A stretch of DNA of 64,000 nt from Fragilaria crotonensis (taxonomy: Eukaryota; Bacillariophyta; Fragilariophyceae; Fragilariales; Fragilariaceae), in NCBI GenBank assembly GCA_022925895.1, contig JAKSYS010000328.1, forward strand, positions 1 through 64,000. Reading direction: 5' to 3'. Below the pieces are notes generated by a model that saw only the letters and a program-made list of their open reading frames with translations, made no database searches and was not told the origin of the DNA. A program made the position numbers and the translations under genes. Position 1 is the stretch's first letter. Each line of letters opens with the position of its first letter. Below are positions 42,475 through 53,727 of this stretch, piece by piece.

Positions 42475-43688
42475 CTACGAATCAATCGCTTCCATTTCCA
42501 TCATTGTAGGACCGATGAAATTCAATACATCAGGAGCTGTCATGGCGCGTCGCTTGGACTGGAATGCAGAATGAGTTGCTCTTTTTGTGACACAGCAGGC
42601 CGCCCAACAAGATAACTGTTGATCGACATCACATCCACGAGATTGCAAGATCATGTGCCACCCAATGAAGGTGGCTAGAGTTCCGGATAAAATGTCCCCC
42701 AACCCGCCGCTTCGTTTCAATCCACCAATCTCCGTACAGACGAGTGGCTCCAGGGCGTCACCTTGCGTAATCAAATCCTGAGCTCCTTTCTGAACAATCA
42801 AACCTTTGGTAAAGAGACCCATATCCTCACCTCCGAAGGCTTGTATGAGACGCTTGTATTCCATGACATTCGGCGTTAGGACAACTTTATCGTAGTCGGC
42901 CAGGATTCCCTTGTAGTCGTCTAGTGTCAGAAGGAACAGGGCATCTGCATCTACAACGATCCAGAGGTTGCGTGCCATAGCCTGCTTCATAATTTGGGCG
43001 GTGGCTTGAAATACGAGCGGGCAGCGACCTAAACCAGGTCCCATGACCAAAACATGCAGCCGATCCATGTACGATACAACTTTTCAACCATGCCATCCAC
43101 TAGCGCGCCCTGCTCTTTCTCAGTGCCTTCGTTCCTAGCGGAGTCAAGACTCGATGCAACGTACACCGGCGCCACCATGAGTTCTGGAGAGTATGATTTG
43201 ATGGCAAGCGCAGCTTCCTGGGCGCAAAAGATAAAGGCCAAATCGGCGCCGGCATGGAGAGCTGCCATTCCCGCGTAGTACGGTGCCCCTGTATACTGCG
43301 CAGACCCACCCAATACTCCAATCCGTCCAGAGGAACCCTTGTGGTTGTCAGGTGAAAGTGGAAGAAAACATTTGGCGAGAGCTTCCAGCTTTTTGTCGTT
43401 CCATGCATATGGTGATGATACCATGACTGCAGTCGATAAGCTGCGGGATTCGCGGGCAGATATCGCAAGGAGCGACACAACGCTGTGAAGGTAGGAACCT
43501 GTGGCTATGCGATATACCATGAGACACCTTCGAGCGCTCAAGCAAGAAGGCAGATACCAGCGAACGAGGAGCGACTTTGACTCAGGGGTCAATTGGGATG
43601 AAAGCGGAGTCTCTGCGATAAGATTGAGAACAGTACGAAACAAATGTGTCGACGCTTCATTGAAAACGGAAGCATATCTGGTATGCAT
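42475..43688 (-). CDS. NNRD: ATP/ADP-dependent NAD(P)H-hydrate dehydratase (one apparent frameshift)
   Basis: The first frame (ATG 43688; alternative start [12 protein letters not shown]) contains [40 protein letters not shown] and [14 protein letters not shown], the start of the ribokinase-like CARKD domain. A frame offset by two takes over at about 43065 with [44 protein letters not shown] and the [12 protein letters not shown] motif with its catalytic Asp. One missing base explains the join and gives about 404 aa. The enzyme repairs damaged NADHX/NADPHX using ATP or ADP. The N-terminus may carry an organelle signal but the true start is uncertain. Confidence 0.85.
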
Positions 43689-44210
43689 ATGTCATATGTC
43701 ATATGTCGTATGTCATCAGAGGCTTCGACAAGACACAAGACAGTGATGACAATATGATACTACAGTACTACAGTACTGTGTAATGCCGTGGACCGTGAGA
43801 CCGTGGACCTTGGTACTACCGGTAGTAGACTATTGTACCTGACACCTGGTACGATACTTGTACTAAGATTTCTATCTGAAGAGTCTACAGGCGAGTGTAT
43901 CACATATATTCATATATGAATACATTCTATGCAGACTGCAATTCTAGCTAGTACCACGGTAGGTACTCAATCGTGTGACTTCTCCGCTACGACATTACTG
44001 TATTACTAACAATTTGTACCGGTAGTGAATTTGCATTGTAGGTTTGTGCAAGATATGAACTGCTGCGTATTGCAGATGGTGGTGCTGCATTGTTTATTCG
44101 CGACGGCATTGATGCCACGACATTATGATCACTAAAACAAGATTAGCAAGTTGTATTCTAGTAACAAGGGCCCTAACAGGGCACATAACTGGAGAAGCCA
44201 AAGCTCACAT
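43689..44210. other. GTAC-rich spacer
   Basis: 522 bp. It starts with repeated ATATGTC words (43690-43720) and has GTAC clusters at 43755-43970. No gene seen. Confidence 0.5.
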
Positions 44211-44888
44211 CTACAGCCCAGCATACTCCGAGGCCGCCTTCTGGAGCTTGATGAGTCCGGCTTGAAACATGGCTTCGTTGTAGCCACGCTTCGTTGGGTT
44301 TTGTCGACAGATAGCACTGTTTAAAGCTGTTGCAAATGTTAGCCATACCAAATAAGGCAGCAAAAGTAATCCCGAGAGTGGATTATTTTGATAGAACAAC
44401 GGAATGATGATCAGCAACGATATCATCATCAACGAGTTTAGAATCATACCCATTCGGAGACGTTTCATTCCGAAAAAGACTGGAGCCCAGGGGAGATTCA
44501 ATGCAAGGTAATGAATCATCCAGAGGACCATTGGCGTCGACGTCGGTGACTGTGTTCGTTGGTAGACTCGCGCAGCTGCCACCCCCATCGCCGAGTACAG
44601 AATTGTCCACACAGGACCGAACAAGAAATCAGGTGGCGTCCAAGGCGGCAGATCAATCTTTTTGTACCACGACTTGGCCTGGCTCACAACAGGTGCTCCC
44701 AGCGCCCCTCCTACCGCATGCCCGACTGCCCATGCGACAGGCGATGACGTGAGCGCCAGCGCGGGTGATTGGGATCGCACCGACACCACCTTGGCATGTA
44801 CACGTGGTTGACCGGGCGCAAAGGCGATCGCCCCCGACGTTCCGCCGAGAAGCAAAGCCAAAGTAATGAGAAATTTAGATTCCACCAT
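44211..44888 (-). CDS. TspO/MBR family protein, plastid-targeted
   Basis: 225 aa from the ATG at 44888; the longer frame begins with GTG. The presequence ends GAIAFAPGQPR, an ASAFAP-type plastid-import motif. The TspO signature follows: WYKKIDLPPWTPPDFLFGPV and WTILYSAMG in the first helix region, NLPWAPVFFGMKR, and PYLVWLTFATALNSAICRQN at the fifth helix. The family binds tetrapyrroles and porphyrins, and in plants is induced by stress; ferrochelatase lies 3.4 kb away. It has five transmembrane helices. Confidence 0.88.
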   Translation of the reverse strand: MVESKFLITLALLLGGTSGAIAFAPGQPRVHAKVVSVRSQSPALALTSSPVAWAVGHAVGGALGAPVVSQAKSWYKKIDLPPWTPPDFLFGPVWTILYSAMGVAAARVYQRTQSPTSTPMVLWMIHYLALNLPWAPVFFGMKRLRMGMILNSLMMISLLIIIPLFYQNNPLSGLLLLPYLVWLTFATALNSAICRQNPTKRGYNEAMFQAGLIKLQKAASEYAGL

Positions 44889-46351
44889 TGCCAAGGAGAA
44901 TGTCACAGAAATAGAGTAACAATTTGATGGCTTCTCATCTTTTCGACAAAAAAAGATCCTCCTTGAAACGTCTGCGACAATACAGACATACAGTACCAGT
45001 ATCGGAGTGGTATCGATACAGTAGTCAATCGACGGGGACCGGTGACCGGTGGCATTTAGCGAGTGTGCGAGGTGCGAGGTCTCAAAGGTCCTCCAATAAG
45101 GGCCGAGTCGTGAGTCGTGAGTCGTGAATAAAGGAAGAATGAGGAGGAGGAACCATTTCAGTTTGACGTCTGGCTCGCGCTACCAGGTACACTGGATCTG
45201 CCAGTGTGAACATCAATCTGCTGGCGTCCGCAAAAAATTAATACAAAAAGCAAACATATTGCAAGCAAAAACGTTCATACAAAATTTGCTTGCAGCCACG
45301 ATGAAATGTAATTGCAATTCAAAACCTTGCCAGCTCGGATTTATCAACACTATGGCCAAAATCTTGGTTTGTGTCAACCAGATCGTTTAACAGTGTCAAA
45401 CTTAACAGCTGGAATTTGCTATTCTTGCAGAATCCAACAAAAGTTATTTTTGGGTTGAATTTGGGAATGAGCCGTTTGTCATGGCTCACTCAACATTACC
45501 TGTCAAAAAGTGCATGCTGGTTTTCTTTCCATAATGAACTGATTACCTAAGCAGAAAGACTCCAGGGTTCTGAATTGTTTACATTTGTAAAGTGGAGACC
45601 AAGGAGAACTGTTAATTGCTCTTGCAAATGTAGATCCCTTGCTGTCTATTTGAGGTTAAGAAGTCAGATTCGTCCATGCTCATGGCATTGGACATGCACT
45701 AGCAAGGCCTCCATGATATTTTTCTAAGTGGATTCATGGCTTTTCCTAGTGCGCCCAGATATTAATTGAAGGATTGAAGTGCAGTCTGTGAGTGAATAGC
45801 TTCCAATCTCATCTTCAATCCTCCTCCTGCGATTTTCCATTAGGCAATCTTGAACCAGTCCTTGGACAAGAAGCAAGGTCATCAATGATTTCAATACCTT
45901 GCTGCTACACCTTCACCAGCAACAGTCAATCCATCAGAAGTTGAGATGCATTTTTTTAGGAATCCCTTTGTGCTGTCATGCAACACGTTAGAACATCTGG
46001 AAGAACAGGTAGAATGTCATCAAGGATTCTCCCAGCATACACACTCTGCAGTTAACTTCACAAAAGTTGGCAAAAATGTCCATAATTGTTATATAAATAA
46101 ACTAATTATTGGGTTGTCACCGTATACAATCTTTGGACAAGACCATAGTGTGTACCCCACCATGGCCACACCATATTTCAAGGTGGCGACGGTTACATCT
46201 AATCCTAACCCTAATTCCCCACAATTCTGAGTGTCGATACCCTCTATACGACAGTATTTGACGGACGGTAGAAAGGTGTCATCAACATTTGTCGTTTCCC
46301 TTCTTTTAGCATGCGGTCTCTCAATGATTTGGTGTACCTCAGCCACCTGCG
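44889..46351. other. Gene-free, mostly CpG-poor region
   Basis: 1.46 kb with no gene. The 7-mer GTCGTGA is repeated three times at 45107-45128; CpG is scarce from about 45,200 to 46,100. A telomere-like TAACCCTAA word occurs at about 46,205, alone. Confidence 0.45.
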
Positions 46352-47740
46352 TCATGTTGCCGAACCCTTCTGAAGTATCGACGCTAACGATCGTTCACAA
46401 TAATGTCTGTCGCCTGCCTGTAATCTTTCTGGGTGTGCATGCATTTCCTTTACTTCCGCTATTTCCAAGTCTCGAATGTGTTGTAGCTCTTGTTCCCCCG
46501 ATTTATGTAATACCTGATTCCAGGCCTTCCACAGGCTATTTGCCACATTATGTAGGTGCTTCAATATTGTTTTGAGACGTTGAAATCCATTCCCTTCCTG
46601 GATCTCGGGTACCGTTTTCATATGGGCTTTCGTCTGCCAAGAATCGCCACTCGACACTCAGGTACACTTTGATGGCGTTGCACCAACCAATCTGTTCTTG
46701 ATCTTGGATAGCTCGCCGAATGCGATCATGAAATTTCCGCGGATGTACCGTTAGATCCGGCGAGAATGGCTTCCCTTCGAACCATGATATTATGCCTTCT
46801 TTCAGAAGATGAAACACCGGATGATATTCTGGAGGGGACATCTGCTTGCGGAAAAACGATAATGTCTTGGCTTGCTCAGGATTTGCCTTGCATCGAAGGA
46901 CATGGATTGTGTTCTCATTCGTCTCGAGGCAGCATGGGCCCTTGTCCACGTTTGTATCGGCGCATGTTGTGTTGATCTTTTGCCGTTTCTCACCGGTATG
47001 CCATTGATCGAATATAAACCTTGTGTGTGCCACTTGATCCCTCGGTAGAAGCCTTCGATAAAGCATTCCAAACAACTCAATATCAACCGTGTTCCATACT
47101 TTGTTGTTCCATTTCTGTTGCGATTGAATGTACTGTCGGAGGTGGTAGCCATTGATATGATATCGCAGTGTCTCTTCTTCTTGACCAACTACCCGGATGC
47201 CGTTGACTGAGATAGTCACCTTTGCTTCCGGGGTATGACCAGTATGCTCCACTGATTGTCGGTATGATTGGTGATTTCGGTACCACGTCGCCACTTGATC
47301 GACGTGATTGTTCCTTTTGATGTCCTTGCTTTGAGCACCTTTGCGAGATGTATTTTGATGGCCTTTTACCCAGACTGGACGAATGCGTCTCCTGAGCGAA
47401 GACTTCTCGGCTTGTATTATACCCAGATAATCCGCGTTGCTCGGTTTTTGCATTTTCCTAGTTGACTTGGTCGTCGTTTGTGCAACCTTCGATATTGCTG
47501 CTTTGCTGTCGGTTACCCATCGAAAGTCACATTTATGTTTTTTGCCCCATAGGGTGTGAAGAAGTGAGATAAACAACAATGATGCCGCATACCCGCCTAA
47601 CTCGCATCGCGTAGAGTTAGCTGTGTCAAATGGACCGTCCACTGGACCTGCGCCTTCCGCTAACATTGTTTCATTCGGATGTCCATAATTGTTAGCAAAA
47701 GGCAACTCATTCCTAAGGGACATTATCACAGGGGGTCTGG
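46352..47740 (-). mobile_element. RNase H-type retroelement fragment
   Basis: The frame 47729-46548 carries RNase H elements: STRCELGGYAASLLFISLLH (Glu), RWVTDSKAAI (Asp), VWVKGHQNTS (His) and NNHVDQVATWYRNH (Asp). It is followed by HLRQYIQSQQKWNNKVW and a Cys-rich PCCLETNENTIHVLRC knuckle. A frameshift leads to 46657-46352 (ILKHLHNVANSLWKAWNQVL). This is the C-terminal part of a retroelement common in diatom and oomycete genomes. Its reverse transcriptase is absent, so the copy is dead. Confidence 0.6.
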
Positions 47741-48322
47741 TGGCCCAGCTTCACAGCTGTTTGCTTCCCTACCAACTGATCAATAACAACGAGCATCTGC
47801 TCCCATCAAGCTGATACTAGCAACCTCCTCTATCGCTTCTGCTGGACTGACATCAATAATATTGCACAAATTGAAAAAGAAAAACATACACAACAAGATC
47901 TTCCATTGCCCTTATCTCATTCTTCAGACAAAATAGCAATGCTCCTGTTGGTGATCCAGTTTTTAAGGTCCTCTACATCTACACACCTGCAGAATTGTTG
48001 TTGACACTGTGTTCCCATCATTGAAGAAGGAACTCATCTCTTTTGCATAATCTAAGCCTTGCTACTTGCTTATGGTTGTTTGAAAACAACCTGAGGTGTG
48101 CTGTTTATGATAGTCCAACGTCCAACATGATGTGTTTCTAGTGGCTCTAAGCCGTTTTAAGGTGGTACCAGGTTTCATATTTCGTTTTGTACGGAACTTT
48201 GAAGACATGTCCTGGCAACTAACTGACAATAGCTACTCACATATGAAAGCGATATTTCAAACAAACATGTCTCCACGGAAGCTGAGGATTTGTCATTAAT
48301 GGACATTTCTATACAAGAAAAA
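47741..48322. other. Gene-free spacer
   Basis: About 580 bp between the RNase H fragment and ferrochelatase. CpG-poor, no recognisable feature. Confidence 0.4.
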
Positions 48323-49827
48323 TCAATTAAATCCGAACATGTGAGAGATGGACTTCCCACTTAACAGCTCAATCATCACCGTGATAGCGAACCCAATCAT
48401 CGCAATGCGTCCATTAATTCTTTCCTTGGTCTGCAATCGTGCTCCAGCCCTAAGACCTTGTTCTGCTCCCACACCCTGAATTCCAGTAAGTCCCAACCGC
48501 TGGTCAAAATCTTGTTCGACACTGCCACAGTTGTTTGCAATACATGCCTCTGTAACTGATTGCGAAGGCTCTGAAAGAGCATCCATAACCATGTCGGCCA
48601 TGTCATCTATGAAAGCTGTATCCGTATTTAATGCAGGACATCGGCGCCAGTTGGTTATGCCACTCTCTTCTGCCAACTCCCGGTACTCAATATCTATTTC
48701 TTCCAGCGTTTCAATGTGCTCACTGACGAAGCTAATGGGAACAACGACCAAATTTTTGACGCCCTGCGCCCCCAACTCTGGCAATACGTCGTCGGTGTAA
48801 GGTCTAAGCCATTCAATGGGCCCCACTCGAGACTGGTAGCTCAAATGAACCTTCACCCCCTGTTCGGAGCCCGGTAGCGCCTCCGCGATCTTGTCAACAC
48901 ATTCTTTAATCTGTTGTTGGTAAGGGTCTCCAGCCTCAATGTACGACGCTGGTACCCCGTGAGCCGAAAACAGGATGTGACGAGGGCACGGATCATCCCC
49001 CGCTTCTGCTAGTTCTTCTTCATCAAAACTGTCCAACTCCTTTTGTATCAAAGCAGCCATAGCTTTAACGTAGCCAGGCCGATCATACCAGGATGCCACA
49101 ACCGTATGGACCATTTTGCCTGGCCCGAACGTGTCCGAATGTTTGGCGAATTCTTCTTGCAAAACCCTTAATGATGAACCCGAGGTCGAGATACTAAATT
49201 GCGGGTAGAGTGGTACGATGACAAGAGCATTGATTTGGTCCTTACGAATTTGATCGAGAGCTTCTTCGGTGAAGGGTTTCCAATAGCGCATGCCAATGTA
49301 TCCCTTAACATCTGCACCGTAACGGTCCTTCAAGGACTTGCACAGAAGATCGCGTTGAGCATTCGAATACTTGAGAATGGGCGATCCACCGCCAATCGAT
49401 TCATAGGCAGCTCGTGATTTAGGGGCGCGTCGTTTGGAAATTATGTAAGCAATCAGATTTTGAAGTGGTGCAAGTGGAGCTGGGAGGCGGATGATATCTG
49501 GGTCGGCAAATAAATTGAAGAGGAATCCTGGAGGGACAATGGCATAATGTCAATATTGGTAAATATGAGGCTAAAAATGAAAGCGTCCATCGCTTGTCTA
49601 CCTACCTTCAACGTCATCGCCCGTTTCGGACCACCAAGGTTGAGTAGCAACACTCCTAATCGAGGTTCGTCCTCAACTTCTAAGGACGGTGTGCCAACAA
49701 ACGGAGTATCAACAGGAAATGCGGTGGCCGCACTAAGTTTTGTTGTTGTCCATTGTGATCCACCCGGTACATTAAAGGATGCACAACATGAGAGTATGCC
49801 GAAGAGCATCATGAATTTCAACGTCAT
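48323..49827 (-). CDS. hemH: Plastid ferrochelatase with chlorophyll-binding-type C-terminal helix (one apparent frameshift)
   Basis: Exon 1 is 49827-49606 and exon 2 is 49527-48323, with a 78 bp intron. Exon 1 has a signal-like N-terminus (MTLKFMMLFGILSCCASFNV) and LGVLLLNLGGP. As sequenced the frame ends in PKRAMTLK; with one extra base near 49630 it reads TGDDVEG and matches exon 2, which opens FLFNLFADPDIIRLP. Exon 2 holds YESIGGGSPI, LYPQFSISTSGSSL, the active-site His in FSAHGVPASYIEAGDPY, and SYQSRVGPIEWLRPYTDD. The C-terminus ERINGRIAMIGFAITVMIEL is an LHC-like helix with the ExxNGRxAMxGF chlorophyll motif, as in cyanobacterial and plant FC2. The enzyme inserts Fe2+ into protoporphyrin IX. 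Corrected length about 475 aa. Confidence 0.92.
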
Positions 49828-49922
49828 GGCGGTTCCGATGCGTCTGATCAGTAAATTTCGAGAGTATGCTTGGAAGTTGGAGAGTATTGTACTTGTATCA
49901 TACTTGTGTACCACTTGTACTA

Positions 49923-49953
<31 letters not shown>

Positions 49954-52033
49954 TGGACTCAGGAGTCTGGAGCTCAAGGGCATGCAGGCGACAAGTACTG
50001 AGTACGTTGTACTACTATAGAGCGTGTCGCGACAAGTTATATGATAGGACTATTCACTATTCACACGACACCACCCATTGCACTCTGACACTATGTACCT
50101 AGTACTACTACCTACAGCACTACTTGCGCTAGTACGACAAGGTTGTGGAGTACCGTATTATGAACGTACTGGCGTACCCTACTAGCAACGAACAGCAGGA
50201 AACACCAATGAACTTGGAGTTCATGTGGAGTATATATATATTTTATGCATAGGGCGTAGGGGATTTCACAAAACACCATTCAAGTAATTAAGAGCACCTT
50301 AAAAGGTAGCCTTGATTTCTGAAGCAAATCACGTAAATGTGATGTTCCATAACTGTTCATCAGTTTGATGGTTTCTCTTTTTCGGCAGTATGAGTCAAAC
50401 ATTGCATGTGCAAATGGCAACATTTAAGGCAACCCCAAGAATGTTGTTTTTGCTTCAATGTGACTTCGAATTCGGTTCTTGACAACCCAAAACGCATCAC
50501 AACTCGAACAGATATCGTGTTCCATTACATGATAGGGTAGTACCATCTAGTAGTACAGATCACAAAGTGAAGTAAGATCACTGATAGCAACATTGGTGAT
50601 TCATTTTGATGCCAAATTGATTCTTGGCCATTTTCACAATTTATTGCGCTACAAAAACATGATTGTCCAACATGTCAGCTGGTGAATCTGAGAAAGCTGC
50701 CACTAAGCTGATGTTTTTGCTTTCAACAGCTCACCTTCCTATTTGTTAAGTTGAGCATTTCATGAACTATAGAAGTGACAAGAGGAGGAAGCAACAGAAA
50801 GAAAAGCAATAGTGGCGGCAGCTGAGGTCACCCTCAGACTCCGACAGCAATTTGAGGCCAAGATGATGATCCAATGGGTGGTGAGGATACAGCATCCTCC
50901 ACAAAACAACAAAATATTCACTCTTTCAATACCCTTGTTTTTAATAGCGAACATCAAAATCACAGCTTGAACCAATTTGCCTTGGCTTCCAACTGGCATG
51001 ACTTGCTTCTTCTTTCCAACCTGACACTGCCTGGGGAGTTGATTGAGAACTGGACAAGGTACTCAAAAACAACATAAATGTCAAATGGTCGGCCAAACCT
51101 ATTCTTGCAGAACACATGACATGTATCCCTGTGATCTGCAATGCTCCAACCACTTGTAAGCATGTCGGTTGTCTTGTGCATCTCCATGAATTTTTGACCT
51201 CAGATTCCATCTCTTATCGATAAGTAATCAAATCACCGCTCCAATCTGGATACAGCCTTCCAACCATTTTCTGACTCTGCCTTCAAGTAGAGCATTGTCC
51301 GACTCCATCTGCTCCTTGATGAATTGGCAATAGATCTAAAACATGAGGGCCTTGAAGAATTGCTCTTTTCAACATTTTTCGATGCATAAATAAAAGATGT
51401 TGTTCGACAATCATGTCCTCCACATTGGTATAGCCAGGGCCCTGTTTGGTTTTTTTGCATTGTTGATGGGAGAAAGAGCATTTGGAGGTACAGTAGCCAT
51501 GGCGAAGGACAGTTGAATTGTGATTGTTTGTGAATTTGATCTTGATTTGCTTGGGGATCAGTCAAACACGTCAAACGAGTGGCCAGCACAAAACCTCAGG
51601 TACGGAATTTGAAATTGAAAATCATTCCCCGCTTACTATTTGAGGTGGCAGCCAAGTTATTTGAAATCTCACAAAGAACTTCTTTGTATGGTTGTGTTGC
51701 TACTGAAGTGTTACACCTGCTGAAACGCGCAGCACATTCTTTGATTGTTCTACCACAACATTCCCTTTCCTGGATGCCAAAATGAACATTCGGCACTCTC
51801 ACTCTTCAGGAGACAAGAATTATTTCGTCCACGTTTGCTCTGGTTTGAAGACCAGCCAATGCTAGAACAGAACTAGCAAGCTGTAATTGATGTAGTGTTG
51901 ACCAAGGAATCCAATGTTGACAGCTTTGTTGCGACTCTCATTATGATTGCAATACCGCAAAGTTTATTGGTATGTGAAAGCAGCGGATTGAACGTGCCAT
52001 TCTGTTTCTGTGCAATATGCATGTCCATGGCTA
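49828..52033. other. Gene-free region: GTAC patch, tandem repeat, then CpG-poor DNA
   Basis: Upstream of ferrochelatase, 49890-50180 is GTAC-rich and includes four to five copies of CTCCGTT (49923-49955). From about 50,280 onward CpG is scarce and only short unrecognised open frames are present. No gene seen. Confidence 0.5.
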
Positions 52034-52373
52034 CTACCGTATTTCTCGGAATTTTGTACCCCACGGATTCCTGTACCCTTTGCCGAAAATCAATGTACAT
52101 TTTTGACCCACTCAACTCAAAAAAGTGAGCCCTTTTAGATCCTTTTGCAGAGCAAATTCTGGCATTTTGCTGAAACGTCAGGTCGTTTGAATTATTCGTG
52201 CCGAAACCTATTTTTAGATGTATAACTTCAATGATCAAGTGATAAGTTTAAATGTTTGTTTTCAAGTTTTTCAATGGTTTGCGCATTGGTTTTTTTTCCT
52301 CGCCGGTGACCTGTACCCTTCGGCCATTTTTGATGTACATTTGGGGGGCACAAAATACCGAGAAATACGGTAG
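52034..52373. mobile_element. Tc1/mariner-like MITE, 340 bp
   Basis: Inverted ends CTACCGTATTTCTCGG at 52034 and its complement ending at 52373, extending inward with (A/T)ATTTTGT(A/G)CCCC. Both sides carry TA (52032-52033 and 52374-52375). The interior has no coding capacity. CTGTACCCTT followed by GATGTACATTT-like words recurs at both ends in direct orientation. Confidence 0.85.
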
Positions 52374-53727
52374 TAAGTTGATTGATGAGCTCGAAAATAA
52401 ATTTTACCATTAGAAAATCAATGACACCTTCAAATTGAAGCAAGACTTATGTGGAAGCTAGCTATTCCAAAATTTTTGATGTTTGCCCCTGCTTTGTATA
52501 TGTACCAGTATTTAACAAACAGATATTGATTCTTCTGTGCAAAGGAGAGGAGGGCTTTGGTGTGCCTTCAATACCTACGCTGCTAGAAGTTCAATATTCA
52601 ATGTCTGTTATCATTCTTCTGTAATCCAATTTCTCAGGACATGAAGGGTGAAAACACATATTCTTTCAACTTGACCTATTATTATGATAGAATTTCCTTG
52701 CAATTGCCCACAGATGCCCTTTGTTGCTTGTTGTCTTGAACCTGCTGTTTTATGCAGATTTATTCCAGGAATAAATATACAATTCTCTTGTGGTACCCAA
52801 ATTGCAAGTCATGGTCTTAATGGCTGAAGAATCCCCTAGTTTTGACATCTGCATCCTTCAGTTGGTGCTTGCAGTTTGCAACATATTTTTTGTAAGATGA
52901 TTGTTGGTTGCATTTGTCCCAAGATGTTTTGACGGTCATTGATGTTCTTCATCTTCACTTGCATCCATGTTGTTGCCCTACTGCAAAAGTAATCAGTTTG
53001 TAATTTACGTTGTTGCTAGTTTTAAAGGGTTAATAGTTGTAGCTTATAAAAGTTATGAGACTAGTTTTTAAAACAAGAGAGCAGTCCATCCCTGATGGGA
53101 TTGAACTGTTCTCTTTTGTTGATCTAGGAGACTCAGTGAGTCTCTAGTAGGAGTTGTCAACCAGTTCTCATTCTACTGCTGTACAGTTGTACTGTTGTCC
53201 AGGATCAGTGCTCTACTGTTGCACTGTACGATTGCATTACTTGTCTACCGGTATATCCAAGTACTATACATGGCCATTGTATTGTTGTGCTGGTTACTAG
53301 TAATTGTAGTATACTGTATGGCACCACGCTAAGGGCACGTGCGGTGTGCTGCAGTTGTTACCAGCAGCAATTGCAGTGCATGTATTGGAGAGAAATCATG
53401 TGCTGTACACCAAGGATGCAAGGCAGGAGGGGGTCTTGCTCTTGTTCTGGATATAACAAGGACTTTTGTTGCTATATCTATCACTCGTCCATTTTTCCAA
53501 GCTTAGTTCATCAACAAATGATGTGACAATGCATCCTGGATTGAGTCTAGAGTCAAGTAGCTACTGTAAGTGGCAATGCTGGTAGCTGACGACATTAATG
53601 ATCACATTTTTGGTCCAACAGAAAAAGTTAGAAAAGAACATTCAAAATCATCTTCCTGTTTCTTATGTTATTCACCACTCACAAAAACCTCTCATTTTGC
53701 ACCAATTTGAATGACCTGCTGACCTTT
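52374..53727. other. Gene-free, CpG-poor region
   Basis: 1.35 kb. Near 53125-53141 there is the palindrome GAGACTCAGTGAGTCTC, close to CTAGTAGGAGTTGTCAACC, which could be a decayed LTR boundary, but no matching partner was found. No gene seen. Confidence 0.4.

Noticed and set aside
46195-46215. Telomere-like TAACCCTAA word
   Set aside because: A single short occurrence, not a tandem array; not evidence of a chromosome end or internal telomere.
53125-53160. Possible LTR boundary of the copia element (GAGACTCAGTGAGTCTC and nearby GTAGGAGTTGTCAAC)
   Set aside because: Only about 10 bp (TAGTAGGAGT) recur near 60620 on the other side, too little to claim paired LTRs.
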